Assembly (NCBI GenBank): GCA_900543795.1
Contig: UQSH01000004.1
Coordinates: 13,212-77,211, forward strand
Length of the DNA stretch: 64,000 bases
Source: an uncultured Oscillospiraceae bacterium
GTDB lineage: Bacteria; Bacillota; Clostridia; Oscillospirales; Acutalibacteraceae
Direction of reading: 5' to 3'
Below are positions 35,568 through 44,607 of the stretch, piece after piece. The notes under the pieces were generated by a model. It had not been told where the DNA came from and searched no databases. It saw nothing but the letters and a program-made list of their open reading frames with translations. Both the position numbers and the translations under genes were made by a program. Each line of letters begins with the position of its first letter. Position 1 is the first letter of the stretch.

Positions 35568-36261
35568 TTATTAACCCCTCATTAAAAGCATTATCGTATG
35601 CCTCAATTAAAAACTGATACATCGGCGAAGAGGTCGAAATCATATTTCGAAAATCGTCTATCAGCTTTGGCGAATTTAAATCTCTAATATCGTTTTGCCA
35701 ATTAACAAATTCCATATTTTTTGCATTAAGGTATTTTTGAAGCTCCTGCGGAGCATTCGGGAATTTATCCTTTTTGTAAAAATCGGAGGTGTTAAAGGAA
35801 AGGCCTGCTTTTTCGGTTGCCTTAACAGCATTCAACCACCTTTCAGGCTGTTTAATAATCATTTCCTTTAACGGCATAAGCTGGGCAGGCTTGCCAACCC
35901 ACATACCAAGCCCAAAGGCATATCCCTGCGGTAAAAATTCAAACCAATAAAACGGTGCAAAGGGATATTGAAACTTGTTTCTGCGAAGCATAAGCCAAAG
36001 GTTTTCACGGTAAAGCATTTTGCTTTTAGTTCTTCTTGTGTCTCTTCTTATTCGGGAAACGATATAAATCGGATTGGTGTCCATAAGCGGATCGATATCA
36101 CAAACTAAATCGGAAACATCAAGAACAATCTGCCTCATAGGAATGATTGCACCCTGCTTAAGCTCCTCCTTATGCTCCTCATAAAAAGCCTTTGAATCAT
36201 TAAATCTGTTAAGAGAAAGCAATTCAATTGCTTCGGGTGTTATACCTTTATAGTTATACAT
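35545..36261 (-). CDS. DUF2461 family protein
   Basis: 238 residues from ATG 36259-36261 (MYNYKGITPEAIELLSLNRFNDSKAFYEEHK), which overlaps the stop of the YnbB-like gene. The sequence matches DUF2461 (IYIVSRIRRDTRRTKSKMLYRENLWLM region). No biochemical function is established for this family. It overlaps the phosphohexomutase gene by 23 bp. Confidence 0.8.
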   Translation of the reverse strand: MYNYKGITPEAIELLSLNRFNDSKAFYEEHKEELKQGAIIPMRQIVLDVSDLVCDIDPLMDTNPIYIVSRIRRDTRRTKSKMLYRENLWLMLRRNKFQYPFAPFYWFEFLPQGYAFGLGMWVGKPAQLMPLKEMIIKQPERWLNAVKATEKAGLSFNTSDFYKKDKFPNAPQELQKYLNAKNMEFVNWQNDIRDLNSPKLIDDFRNMISTSSPMYQFLIEAYDNAFNEGLINADYYKR

Positions 36262-37519
36262 CAAGTAAACCTCTTTCAAGCATTTGCTGGGCGGCAAGCA
36301 TTGCGCAGATTTTTGCGCTATGGAAGGTTAAGCCGCCCTGTATCCAAGCGTAAAACGGTTCTCTTATGGGAGCATCCGCCGAAAGCTCTATTGACGAGCC
36401 CATAGTAAACGCACCTGCCGCCATAACAACCTTACTGTCATATCCGGGCATATCCCACGGCTCAGGAGAAAGATAGCTGTCTATCGGGCTTCCGCTTTGA
36501 ATACCCTTGCAAAAAGCAACAAGCCTTTCTTCATTTTCAAGCCCGAGCGACTGCACTATATCCCCACGCTCTGCATCATAAGCAGGAGTTGTTTTAAAGC
36601 CGAAGCCGCCGAACAAGGCGGAAATATAAACCGCGCTTTTAAGTGCTTCGCCAACGGTATGCGGTGCATAAAACAAGCCCATATAAAGCTCTCTGTTGTG
36701 CCCAAGCGTTGCTCCGACCTCTTTGCCCAAGCCGGGCGTTGTTAATCTGTAAGCACATTTTTCAACCAAATCGTGCCTTCCGGCTATGTAGCCGCCTGTT
36801 GACGCAATTCCGCCGCCTGCATTTTTTATAAGCGAGCCGGCACAAAGGTCTGCACCGACATCGCAGGGCTCTTTTTTCTGAACAAATTCTCCGTAGCAGT
36901 TATCAACCATAACGATAACAGACGGATTTTTTCTTTTTGCTATTTGGACTACCCTTTCAATTTCATCAACCAAAAGGCTTGGGCGAAGCTCATAGCCTCG
37001 GCTTCGCTGAATATAAACCATAGTTACGCTTTCATCAACGGCATTTTCAATTGCATCATAATCAAGCCTGTCGTTTTTAAGCGAAACCTCGTCATATTCA
37101 ACTCCGAATTCTTTTAGGGAGCCCATTCCGCTGCCGGAAATACCGATAACATTATGAATAGTGTCATACGGAGTTCCCGTTACGCTGAGCATTTTATCCC
37201 CCGGGCGCAAAACGCCGAAAAGCGCAGTTGCAAGAGTATGAGTTCCGCAGGTAAAGTTATGGCGAACCAAGGCGTCCTCTGCGCCGAAAACCTCTGCCCA
37301 TATTTTATCGAGTGTTTCTCTGCCTCTATCGCCATAGCCATAGCCGGTTGAAGCGGCGAAATGACCTTCGCAAACACCGTTATTTATAAATGCAGAAAGA
37401 ACCTTTAACTGATTATATTCCGTTATCTCATCTATTTTTCTAAACTGCTTTGAAGCTCTTTCAAGTGCTAAATCGGAGGCTTTTTCGATTTTTTCATCTA
37501 TTTTAAAAAAAGGAATCAT
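36254..37519 (-). CDS. Methionine gamma-lyase family / aluminium resistance protein (YnbB-like PLP enzyme)
   Basis: 421 residues, fold-type I PLP enzyme of the Alum_res (YnbB) family. VCEGHFAASTGYGYGDRGRE, RHNFTCGTHTLATALFG and the PLP-lysine region CAGSLIKNAGGGIA (Lys near 235) are visible. Despite the family name, physiological substrates are not established. Overlaps of 4 bp upstream and 8 bp downstream show tight coupling. Confidence 0.9.
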   Translation of the reverse strand: MIPFFKIDEKIEKASDLALERASKQFRKIDEITEYNQLKVLSAFINNGVCEGHFAASTGYGYGDRGRETLDKIWAEVFGAEDALVRHNFTCGTHTLATALFGVLRPGDKMLSVTGTPYDTIHNVIGISGSGMGSLKEFGVEYDEVSLKNDRLDYDAIENAVDESVTMVYIQRSRGYELRPSLLVDEIERVVQIAKRKNPSVIVMVDNCYGEFVQKKEPCDVGADLCAGSLIKNAGGGIASTGGYIAGRHDLVEKCAYRLTTPGLGKEVGATLGHNRELYMGLFYAPHTVGEALKSAVYISALFGGFGFKTTPAYDAERGDIVQSLGLENEERLVAFCKGIQSGSPIDSYLSPEPWDMPGYDSKVVMAAGAFTMGSSIELSADAPIREPFYAWIQGGLTFHSAKICAMLAAQQMLERGLLDV

Positions 37520-38238
37520 TTATATATTCTCCATTTTCCGCAATTTTCAAAGCCTAATCTTTTATAAAAGGCTTCGTTTTTATTTTCCTCTCGCATTAAA
37601 TAAACAGTACCCGTAACCTCTGCGCACAGTGCGCTGACAAGTGCAGAGCCGCATCCTCTTCCCGTATATTTGGGATTGGTTCTTACGGCGGTTATAATGG
37701 CATCGTTGCCGTATATTGACGATAAAATCGCAGAGGAAACAATTTCTTCATCTAAGTTTAAGGAAGCCGCTTTTGCGCAGCTATGCCGTATTCTGTGGCT
37801 GATATCAACATACCAGGATTGAAAATCGTTTTGCGGATAATCAATAAAATTATACAAATCAAACAAATGGGGATATTCATCAATTTCGGTAAAATCGCAT
37901 TCCACCTCAAATTTTTTTGACGATTTCATAACAGCTCCCTCTTGAAAGGGGCTGTCATTTTCAAAACGAGAATCGCAAAGAAGCGACGAATATCCAAGCA
38001 TATTAAAGAAATCCGAAAGCTCGTTATTGTTATATTCTTCTGAAACGCAAAGTGTTACATCTCCGTCAAGAAATGAAGCAATTGCAGTAATTTTATCATT
38101 ATCGTCAATTTGTTTGTAAAACCGAGCAAACGGATATTCACAGCCGTAAGCCTTTGCAAGCGACATTATGCGCACGAAAAATAAATCCGTATTATCAAAA
38201 GGCTTTAACTCATCAATATCTTCAACCTTTTCAATCAT
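37516..38238 (-). CDS. GNAT family N-acetyltransferase with N-terminal extension
   Basis: 240 residues. The first 110 or so are unrecognised; the C-terminal half is GNAT: AIITAVRTNPKYTGRGCGSALV (acetyl-CoA loop, near 180-200) and NEAFYKRLGFENCG. Substrate unknown. Embedded between an M42 peptidase and the YnbB-like gene with overlaps on both sides. Confidence 0.82.
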   Translation of the reverse strand: MIEKVEDIDELKPFDNTDLFFVRIMSLAKAYGCEYPFARFYKQIDDNDKITAIASFLDGDVTLCVSEEYNNNELSDFFNMLGYSSLLCDSRFENDSPFQEGAVMKSSKKFEVECDFTEIDEYPHLFDLYNFIDYPQNDFQSWYVDISHRIRHSCAKAASLNLDEEIVSSAILSSIYGNDAIITAVRTNPKYTGRGCGSALVSALCAEVTGTVYLMREENKNEAFYKRLGFENCGKWRIYK

Positions 38239-39232
38239 AAAGCTTATTAATAAACACCTTTAAAAATTTTCTTGTTTCTTCTATATCACTAATTTTAACA
38301 ACGCTTGAAGCGGAATGAATATATCTGCAAGGAAGCGAAACCGCAATAACTCTGCTTCCGCCTGCGGCATACTGAATTGCGCCTGCGTCGTTTCCGCCGG
38401 CAATTTTTGTTTTTGTTTGGATTTTTATATTATTTTCCCCTGCCGTTTTAAAGGCGGTGTCATAAAGACTTTTATCATAAATCGTTCTGCCGTCCATAAA
38501 GGAAACAACAGGTCCGTTGCCGAGAATGCAGCATTTATCCTGTCCGGTTACTCCGTCCAAATCGGCGGCGGTTGTTGCTTCAAGTATAAGAGCGGTATCG
38601 GGCTTAACAGAATAAGCCGTACAGGACGAGCCTCTTAATCCTACCTCCTCCTGAACATTAAAGCAAAAATAAGCGTCATATTCCAAATCGGATTTAATAA
38701 GCTCTATTAAAAGCATACAGCCGATTCTGTCATCAAGCGCCTTTGCCTTTAAAAAGCCGTTTCCGAATTCACAGTAATCACTGTCAAAATAAGCATAGTC
38801 GCCGAGAGAAGCATATTTGAGTGCCTCCTCCCTGCTTTTTGCACCTATATCAATAAACAAATCGGAAACAGACGGCATTTCCTTTTTTTCGTTATCCTTT
38901 AAAAGATGCACTGCCTTTGAGCCGATAACACCCTTTATACCGTTAACGGAAATTCTTCTGCCGATAACGGCAGAGGACTCTATTCCGCCGACTGTGCTGA
39001 ATTTTAAATATCCGTCGTCTGTTATATAATTAATTATAAAGCCAACCTCATCAAGATGTGCACAGAGCATAACCCTCTTATCTGTTGTTTTTTTACCCTT
39101 TTTAAATGCAATAACAGATCCGAGAGGATCAACCGAATATTCGCAAAAGCTCTTAATTTGGGAAATAACATAATCCCTAACTGCATTTTCATTACCTGAG
39201 GCACCGTTTAAAAGGCATAACTCTTTAAGCAT
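38231..39232 (-). CDS. M42 family metallopeptidase (first of a tandem pair)
   Basis: 333 residues of the M42 glutamyl/leucyl aminopeptidase family, self-assembling dinuclear metal enzymes. Ligands and catalytic residues appear intact: CAHLDEVGF (His), LDDRIGCMLL (Asp), NVQEEVGLRGS (Glu-Glu), LILEATTAAD and the C-terminal RYIHSASS (His). It overlaps its paralogue upstream by 8 bp. Confidence 0.9.
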   Translation of the reverse strand: MLKELCLLNGASGNENAVRDYVISQIKSFCEYSVDPLGSVIAFKKGKKTTDKRVMLCAHLDEVGFIINYITDDGYLKFSTVGGIESSAVIGRRISVNGIKGVIGSKAVHLLKDNEKKEMPSVSDLFIDIGAKSREEALKYASLGDYAYFDSDYCEFGNGFLKAKALDDRIGCMLLIELIKSDLEYDAYFCFNVQEEVGLRGSSCTAYSVKPDTALILEATTAADLDGVTGQDKCCILGNGPVVSFMDGRTIYDKSLYDTAFKTAGENNIKIQTKTKIAGGNDAGAIQYAAGGSRVIAVSLPCRYIHSASSVVKISDIEETRKFLKVFINKLYD

Positions 39233-40244
39233 TTATTTCGCCTGCCTTTCTTTTGATATACGAAACGATAAGTCTTGAAACGCTCAAAACATCATCTGTG
39301 CAAACAACCTCAACGGGTGTGTGCATATAACGAAGCGGAATTGAAATTAAGCCGCATTTAATTCCACCCTCGCAAAGGCTGATAACATCGGCATTTGTTC
39401 CCGTTTTGCCGTTCATAACCTCCGTTTGATAAGGTATATTTTCTTTTTCGGAAACATCAATTAATGTGTGTGAAATATTACTGTTCAGCGACGGAGAAAT
39501 TCCTATCATAGCGCCCTTTGAAAGCTCTCCGCAATCCTCCTTGCTGCAATTCGGAGTATAACCGAAGGAAACATCAACTGCAATGGCTTCATCAATATTT
39601 TTTCCGAACGGTCCCGTTTTTGCACCTCTTGTGCCAACCTCCTCCTGAACGGAAAACATTGCCGTTATTTTAACGGGAAGTGATTTTAGCCCATCAAGCG
39701 CCAAAAGAACAGCTGCTGCTCCTGCTCTGTCGTCAAGGCAATTTGAAGCAACACAATTCCCGAGAAGAGTATCAAATCTTTTTCTGAATGTAACTCTGTT
39801 TCCCGGGTTAACAAGCTTTTTTGCTTCATCGGCACTCAAGCCTATATCAACCGCAATCTCTGAAATTTCGGGAACCTTTTTACCGTCTGCATCCTTCATT
39901 AGATGCGGAGGAAGCGTTGAAATAACACCGAAAAGCTCCTTTTCTCCGTGAACCGTAACCTCACTTCCCAAAAGCAGTCGTCTGTCAATTCCGCCTATAT
40001 TGGAAATTTTCAAAAAGCCGTTTTCCGTAACAGAGGTAACGGCAAAGCCGATTTCGTCAATATGGGAATCAAGCAAAAAATGATAACCGCTTCCGAATGT
40101 GCAGAAAACATTTCCGAGTGCATCTGTTTGAACCTCGCCATAGGCAGACAAATAATCACGAAGCCGTTCGGCAATTTGTTTCTCTGCTCCCGAGGTGCAG
40201 GAGCAAGATGTTAAATCTTTAAGCAAATTAATAATATCCATCAT
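39225..40244 (-). CDS. M42 family metallopeptidase (second of a tandem pair)
   Basis: 339 residues: LDSHIDEIGFAV (His), SNCLDDRAGAAA (Asp), FSVQEEVGTRGAK (Glu-Glu), AVDVSFGYTPN (Asp), RYMHTPVEVV (His). A clear paralogue of the neighbouring gene, but divergent. Its ATG overlaps the murD stop by 4 bp (ATGA). Confidence 0.9.
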   Translation of the reverse strand: MMDIINLLKDLTSCSCTSGAEKQIAERLRDYLSAYGEVQTDALGNVFCTFGSGYHFLLDSHIDEIGFAVTSVTENGFLKISNIGGIDRRLLLGSEVTVHGEKELFGVISTLPPHLMKDADGKKVPEISEIAVDIGLSADEAKKLVNPGNRVTFRKRFDTLLGNCVASNCLDDRAGAAAVLLALDGLKSLPVKITAMFSVQEEVGTRGAKTGPFGKNIDEAIAVDVSFGYTPNCSKEDCGELSKGAMIGISPSLNSNISHTLIDVSEKENIPYQTEVMNGKTGTNADVISLCEGGIKCGLISIPLRYMHTPVEVVCTDDVLSVSRLIVSYIKRKAGEINA

Positions 40245-41671
40245 TCTTCAAATCCGTTTACTAATTCTTTAAATTTTCTTCCTCTGTATTCAAAGGTTTT
40301 AAACTGGTCAAACGCAGGACAGGCAGGACAAAGCGAAACTATATCTCCGCAAACAGCCTTATCCTTTGCAATATTCAGCGCATTTTCCATTGTATCTGCT
40401 TTAACAATTTCAAGCGAACTGCCTTTATAATCGGGCGAGGATACAACCGCTTCATATATTTTTTCTGCCGTTGCGCCGTTTAAAACAAGAAGCTTAACCT
40501 TTTCAAGAATATACGGAACCATTTGGCTCATATCATTTCCCTTATCGGAGCCGCCGCAAATCATAATGATTTTTTGATTAAAGGCTTTTAATCCGCTTAT
40601 AACCCTTGACGGAGAGGTTGCAATGGAATCGTTATAGTACTTTACGCCCTTAAACTCCCTTACAAATTCAATTCTGTGCTCAACGCCGCCAAAGGATTGC
40701 GCAATTTTTTTAATCGTTTCGGGCTTAACGAGTCCCCAAACGGCGCTTATTGCCGTGCAATAGTTTTCAACATTGTGCATACCGGGAATTTTTATATCCG
40801 ATTTATTCATAATAACGGTTTTGGACGAATTTTCAGAAAAAACAATATCTCCTTTTTCGTCCATATACGCACCGTTTTCAACAGGATGTTTAATTGAAAA
40901 CTGATAAAGTCTTCCGCGAACATCATATCTCATATCGTGATAAACCCGTGAGCCGATTGAATAATCACAATCTGCATTTAATACAGTTCGGGCATCGGCA
41001 CTTTGATAGATAAGAATATTTCTTTTAGCATCAACATATTCATCAAGACTTATATGATGATCAAGATGAGTGCTTTCAATATTTGTAACAACGGCAATAT
41101 CCGGCTTTGAAATCATATTGCCCATAGTTAAAAGCTGAAACGAGGAAAGCTCAACAACAGCCCAGTCATTTTCGGTTATTTCTTCAAGCGCAGGCATAAG
41201 AGCCCTTCCGATGTTGCCGCCGAGATAAACCTTTTTTCCTTCTGCTTCAAGCATTTTTGCAATAAGAGTTGTTGTTGTTGTTTTTCCGTTTGAGCCCGTT
41301 ACGGCAATAATTTTTGACGGACAAAGACTGAAAAAGACCTCCATTTCCGTTGTAACCCTTTGGCCTCTTTCAATACATTCGCCTATCCACTTATTTTGAA
41401 AAGGAAGTATGCCGTGCGAGCGAAAAACAATATCCATATCGGGAAGAACATCAAGATAGTTTTCTCCGAGAGAAAAATTAACTCCAAGCTCTTCAAGCCG
41501 TTTGCAAATATCGGCACCTATATATTCCTTATCCCGTTTATCACAGGCATAAACGCAAATACCGTGCTTTGCAAGCCATTCGGCACAGGGAGCATTTGCA
41601 ACACCCATACCTACGAACGCAACCTTTTTATCTTTTAGAGAATTAAGATATTCTGTAACCTTGTCTGTCAT
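40241..41671 (-). CDS. murD: UDP-N-acetylmuramoyl-L-alanine--D-glutamate ligase
   Basis: Adds D-Glu to UDP-MurNAc-L-Ala in peptidoglycan synthesis. The ATG at 41669-41671 (MTDKVTEYLNSLKDKKVAFVG) has AAGGAG six bases upstream, so I prefer it over the ATG at 41692; 476 residues. Features: N-terminal Rossmann part, ATP loop AVTGSNGKTTTTTLIAKML (near 112), NIESTHLDHH, and the C-terminal CGGSDKGNDM. It is distant from any dcw cluster. Confidence 0.94.
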   Translation of the reverse strand: MTDKVTEYLNSLKDKKVAFVGMGVANAPCAEWLAKHGICVYACDKRDKEYIGADICKRLEELGVNFSLGENYLDVLPDMDIVFRSHGILPFQNKWIGECIERGQRVTTEMEVFFSLCPSKIIAVTGSNGKTTTTTLIAKMLEAEGKKVYLGGNIGRALMPALEEITENDWAVVELSSFQLLTMGNMISKPDIAVVTNIESTHLDHHISLDEYVDAKRNILIYQSADARTVLNADCDYSIGSRVYHDMRYDVRGRLYQFSIKHPVENGAYMDEKGDIVFSENSSKTVIMNKSDIKIPGMHNVENYCTAISAVWGLVKPETIKKIAQSFGGVEHRIEFVREFKGVKYYNDSIATSPSRVISGLKAFNQKIIMICGGSDKGNDMSQMVPYILEKVKLLVLNGATAEKIYEAVVSSPDYKGSSLEIVKADTMENALNIAKDKAVCGDIVSLCPACPAFDQFKTFEYRGRKFKELVNGFEE

Positions 41672-41681
41672 TGTGTACTCC

Positions 41682-42515
41682 TTAATGCACATAAAATGTT
41701 CCGTTAAGAAATTCCTTTGCGGAAAAATGCTTCATTTTTTCTTCAAGCTCCGATTGGAAAGGAAGCTTTTCCTTTCCCTTTAATTCTTCCGGAATAGGAA
41801 CCGGAGCTTTAAGTATATAGTTAGCAATCATCTGCTGACACTTCGTTTGCATATTTCCGAGGAAATAGCATTTTGATGTTTCAGGCTCAACGATTGCAAT
41901 TGCAATTTTTATCTGCTCCTTTTTGCCGAGCGGTGTTATCATTTTGGAAAGAGCAACTGCACTTTCCTGCGCTTTATCGGTAACAAAGCAAATTACACCG
42001 TTTCCCGAGCGCTTCAAATTGTGAACCGCAATATCGTTAATAACGATATCCGTATATGCGGTTACATCATCTCTGTTCAAATCCTCAACATCTGGAAAAT
42101 AATAAAACTCCTTGCTTTTATAAGCGGTAAAAGCAAAATCCAAATCGTCAATCTCGATATTACTTTGAACTGCAAAGCCGTCATATTTAAAGCTGCCTTC
42201 AGCCTCGCTTATAAAATCCAAAACGGTTTTCTTGCTGCTTTTAGTAAAATAATATCCGCAGTCAGAAATCTCGTGCTCCATTCTGTCAAGAAAAGCGTCT
42301 GTTTTTCCGTATTTCGTATAGTAAATGAAAACAACAACCATATTTGCAATAACAAGAAAATCGCAAATATAGCTGCATATAATCGCAGCCTTTGAGCTTA
42401 ACTCTGCAACGGTTGGCTGAACACCGATGTAAACAAGTATAAACACAACGCCTATAATAACAAGCGTGTGCATTATTCTTTTTAAAGCCCTTTGCTTTTT
42501 TCTAAACTCTCTCAT
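41682..42515 (-). CDS. Unknown protein with two N-terminal membrane segments
   Basis: 277 residues. Two hydrophobic segments (about 15-33, LVIIGVVFILVYIGV; about 45-66, CSYICDFLVIANMVVVFIYY), then a soluble region of about 210 residues, probably cytoplasmic because the N-terminus is Lys/Arg-rich. A restriction-like or nuclease motif was looked for and not found. It overlaps ligA by 4 bp and its stop forms part of the murD ribosome binding site region, so it is co-expressed with ligA and murD. I do not recognise the family. Confidence 0.75.
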   Translation of the reverse strand: MREFRKKQRALKRIMHTLVIIGVVFILVYIGVQPTVAELSSKAAIICSYICDFLVIANMVVVFIYYTKYGKTDAFLDRMEHEISDCGYYFTKSSKKTVLDFISEAEGSFKYDGFAVQSNIEIDDLDFAFTAYKSKEFYYFPDVEDLNRDDVTAYTDIVINDIAVHNLKRSGNGVICFVTDKAQESAVALSKMITPLGKKEQIKIAIAIVEPETSKCYFLGNMQTKCQQMIANYILKAPVPIPEELKGKEKLPFQSELEEKMKHFSAKEFLNGTFYVH

Positions 42516-44488
42516 TGTATCATTTCCTTAAATTCCGCTTCGTTAATTATTTTAATACCGAGTGCATTTGCCTTATCAAGCTTGCTTCCCGCTTCCTCGC
42601 CGGCAAGCACATAATCGGTTTTTTTGGAAACACTTGAAGAGGTTTTGCCGCCGAAGCTTTCAATTATTGAAGACGCCTCGGAGCGTTTCAGCGTTGGAAG
42701 AGTTCCTGTTAAAACGAAAACCTTATTTTCAAAGCGGTTGTCCTTAATAACAGTGTTTGACTTCATATTGACTCCGGCACCTGCAAGACTTTTTATAAGT
42801 TCCTTTGACTTTGGATTGGCAAAGAAATCAACAACGCTTTCAGCCATAATAACTCCGAAGCCGTCTATTTCAAGAATATCATCAACAGAGGCCTCTGTTA
42901 TTGCCTGCATATTCTTAAACTTATCCGCAAGAAGCTTTCCGGCCTTTGCGCCTATATGGCGAATACCGAGAGCAAAAACAAGCTTACCCAAATCCATTTG
43001 CTTTGACCTTTCAACGGAATTAATAATATTCTGTATGCTTTTATCCTTAAATCCGTCAAGACCGGCAGCGTCTATTTTTTCATAGGTCAGCTCATAAATA
43101 TCCTCTGTTTTTTCAATCAAGCCGTTATTAACAAAAGCTTCAAGAATTGCTGGACCGAGTCCCTCAATATCCATAGCATCACGAGAGCAAAAATGAATAA
43201 GATTTCTTAAAAGCTGAGCAGGGCAATCGGGATTAATACACCTTATAGCCGCTTCGCCGTCTTCTCTTATTACCACACTTGAACAGCTCGGGCACCTTTC
43301 CGGAAACTTAAAGGCTTCACTGCTGTTATGCTCATTTACGCATAAAACCTCCGGAATTATATCCCCTGCTTTTCTGACCGTTACAATATCCCCTATTGCA
43401 ATGCCCTTTTCGTTTATGAAATCCTGATTATGAAGCGTTGCCCTTGAAACAGTTGTTCCTGCAAGATGAACAGGCTCAAGAACAGCGGTTGGGGTTAATA
43501 CTCCCGTTCTGCCAACGGCTATTTCAATATCAATAATTTTAGTTTGCTTCTCCTCGGGAGGATATTTAAAAGCAACAGCCCATTTAGGAAATTTAGAGGT
43601 TGAGCCAAGCTCTCGGCGCATTTCAAAATCATCTATCTTAACAACTGCACCGTCTATATCAAATTCAAGGCTTCCTCTGCTTTCGCCGATTTTATCTATT
43701 TGCGAAACAGCCTCATCAATATTATCAACAAGCGTATAATCGGGAACGGTATTAAAGCCGAGCTCCTTCAAAAAATCAAGGCTTTGCTTATGAGATGTTA
43801 AAGAGACTCCCTCAATTTGCTGAATATTAAAAACAAAAATATCGAGCCCTCTTGATGCGGCGGCAATACTGTCCTTTTGCCGCAATGAGCCTGCGGCGGC
43901 ATTTCTCGGATTTTTAAAGGGAGATTCGCCGTTTACGAGCTGACGGTCAACAACTCGCTCAAAGCTTTTTTTAGGCATATAAACCTCGCCTCTTACCTCA
44001 ATAAAGGGAATTGGCTTATTAAGCTTTAAAGGAATATTTCTTATAACCCTTAAATTTCCGCTGACATCCTCGCCTACATCTCCGTCGCCTCTCGTTGATC
44101 CTCTTACAAAAACTCCGTTTTCATATTCAAGAGAAACGGAAAGGCCGTCTATTTTCGGTTCAACGCAATATTTGGGATTTGAAACAGATTCACGAACTCT
44201 TTTATCAAAATCGTATATTTCGCTTTTTGAAAAGGCGTCTTGAAGAGATTCCATTCTTACGGTGTGAACAACACTTTCAAAGCTGTTATCAGCCCGTCCG
44301 CCCACTCTTTTAGTGGGTGAATCCGGAGCGTCATACTGAGGATACTGCTCTTCAAGCCTTTGCAGCTCGCGCATCATCATATCATATTCATAATCCTCAA
44401 TCTCGGGTGAATCGTCATTATAATATCTATCACTATGGTATTTAAGAGCTTTTCGCAAATTTATAATTTTAGCTTCAATTTCATTCAT
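42512..44488 (-). CDS. ligA: NAD-dependent DNA ligase
   Basis: 658 residues from ATG 44486-44488 (MNEIEAKIINLRKAL); the GTG three codons upstream lies in the AGGTG binding site. Domains in order: Ia (YHSDRYYNDDSPEIEDYEYD), adenylation with KIDGLSVSL (Lys near 111), OB fold, four-cysteine zinc finger (CPSCSSVV, CINPDCPAQ), HhH repeats and a C-terminal BRCT domain (VFVLTGTLPTLKRSEA). First gene of the long run to addA, behind a good promoter. Confidence 0.97.
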   Translation of the reverse strand: MNEIEAKIINLRKALKYHSDRYYNDDSPEIEDYEYDMMMRELQRLEEQYPQYDAPDSPTKRVGGRADNSFESVVHTVRMESLQDAFSKSEIYDFDKRVRESVSNPKYCVEPKIDGLSVSLEYENGVFVRGSTRGDGDVGEDVSGNLRVIRNIPLKLNKPIPFIEVRGEVYMPKKSFERVVDRQLVNGESPFKNPRNAAAGSLRQKDSIAAASRGLDIFVFNIQQIEGVSLTSHKQSLDFLKELGFNTVPDYTLVDNIDEAVSQIDKIGESRGSLEFDIDGAVVKIDDFEMRRELGSTSKFPKWAVAFKYPPEEKQTKIIDIEIAVGRTGVLTPTAVLEPVHLAGTTVSRATLHNQDFINEKGIAIGDIVTVRKAGDIIPEVLCVNEHNSSEAFKFPERCPSCSSVVIREDGEAAIRCINPDCPAQLLRNLIHFCSRDAMDIEGLGPAILEAFVNNGLIEKTEDIYELTYEKIDAAGLDGFKDKSIQNIINSVERSKQMDLGKLVFALGIRHIGAKAGKLLADKFKNMQAITEASVDDILEIDGFGVIMAESVVDFFANPKSKELIKSLAGAGVNMKSNTVIKDNRFENKVFVLTGTLPTLKRSEASSIIESFGGKTSSSVSKKTDYVLAGEEAGSKLDKANALGIKIINEAEFKEMIQ

Positions 44489-44524
44489 ATTTTTCACCTA
44501 AATATATTTTCACATTAATTTAAT

Positions 44525-44553
44525 ATTATATCAAAAAAATACATATTCTTCAA
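44525..44553 (-). promoter_or_regulatory. Sigma-A promoter for the ligA operon
   Basis: TTGAAG (44548-44553), 17 bp, TATAAT (44525-44530) on the minus strand, preceding ligA by about 35 bp and following the tyrS terminator. Confidence 0.75.
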
Positions 44554-44579
44554 TATCAATATATAAATTAATAAAGAAA

Positions 44580-44603
44580 AAACGGCAGAATTAACTGCCG
44601 TTT
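44580..44603 (-). terminator. Intrinsic terminator after tyrS
   Basis: AAACGGCAG and CTGCCGTTT form a 9-bp stem with a 6-nt loop, followed by a T-rich tract on the minus strand. It ends the dxs-to-tyrS unit. Confidence 0.85.
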
Positions 44604-44607
44604 ATAA

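Noticed and set aside
41682..42515. Possible restriction endonuclease-like domain in the unknown two-TM protein
   Set aside because: Nuclease-like words in the translation do not form a PD-(D/E)xK arrangement; no support.
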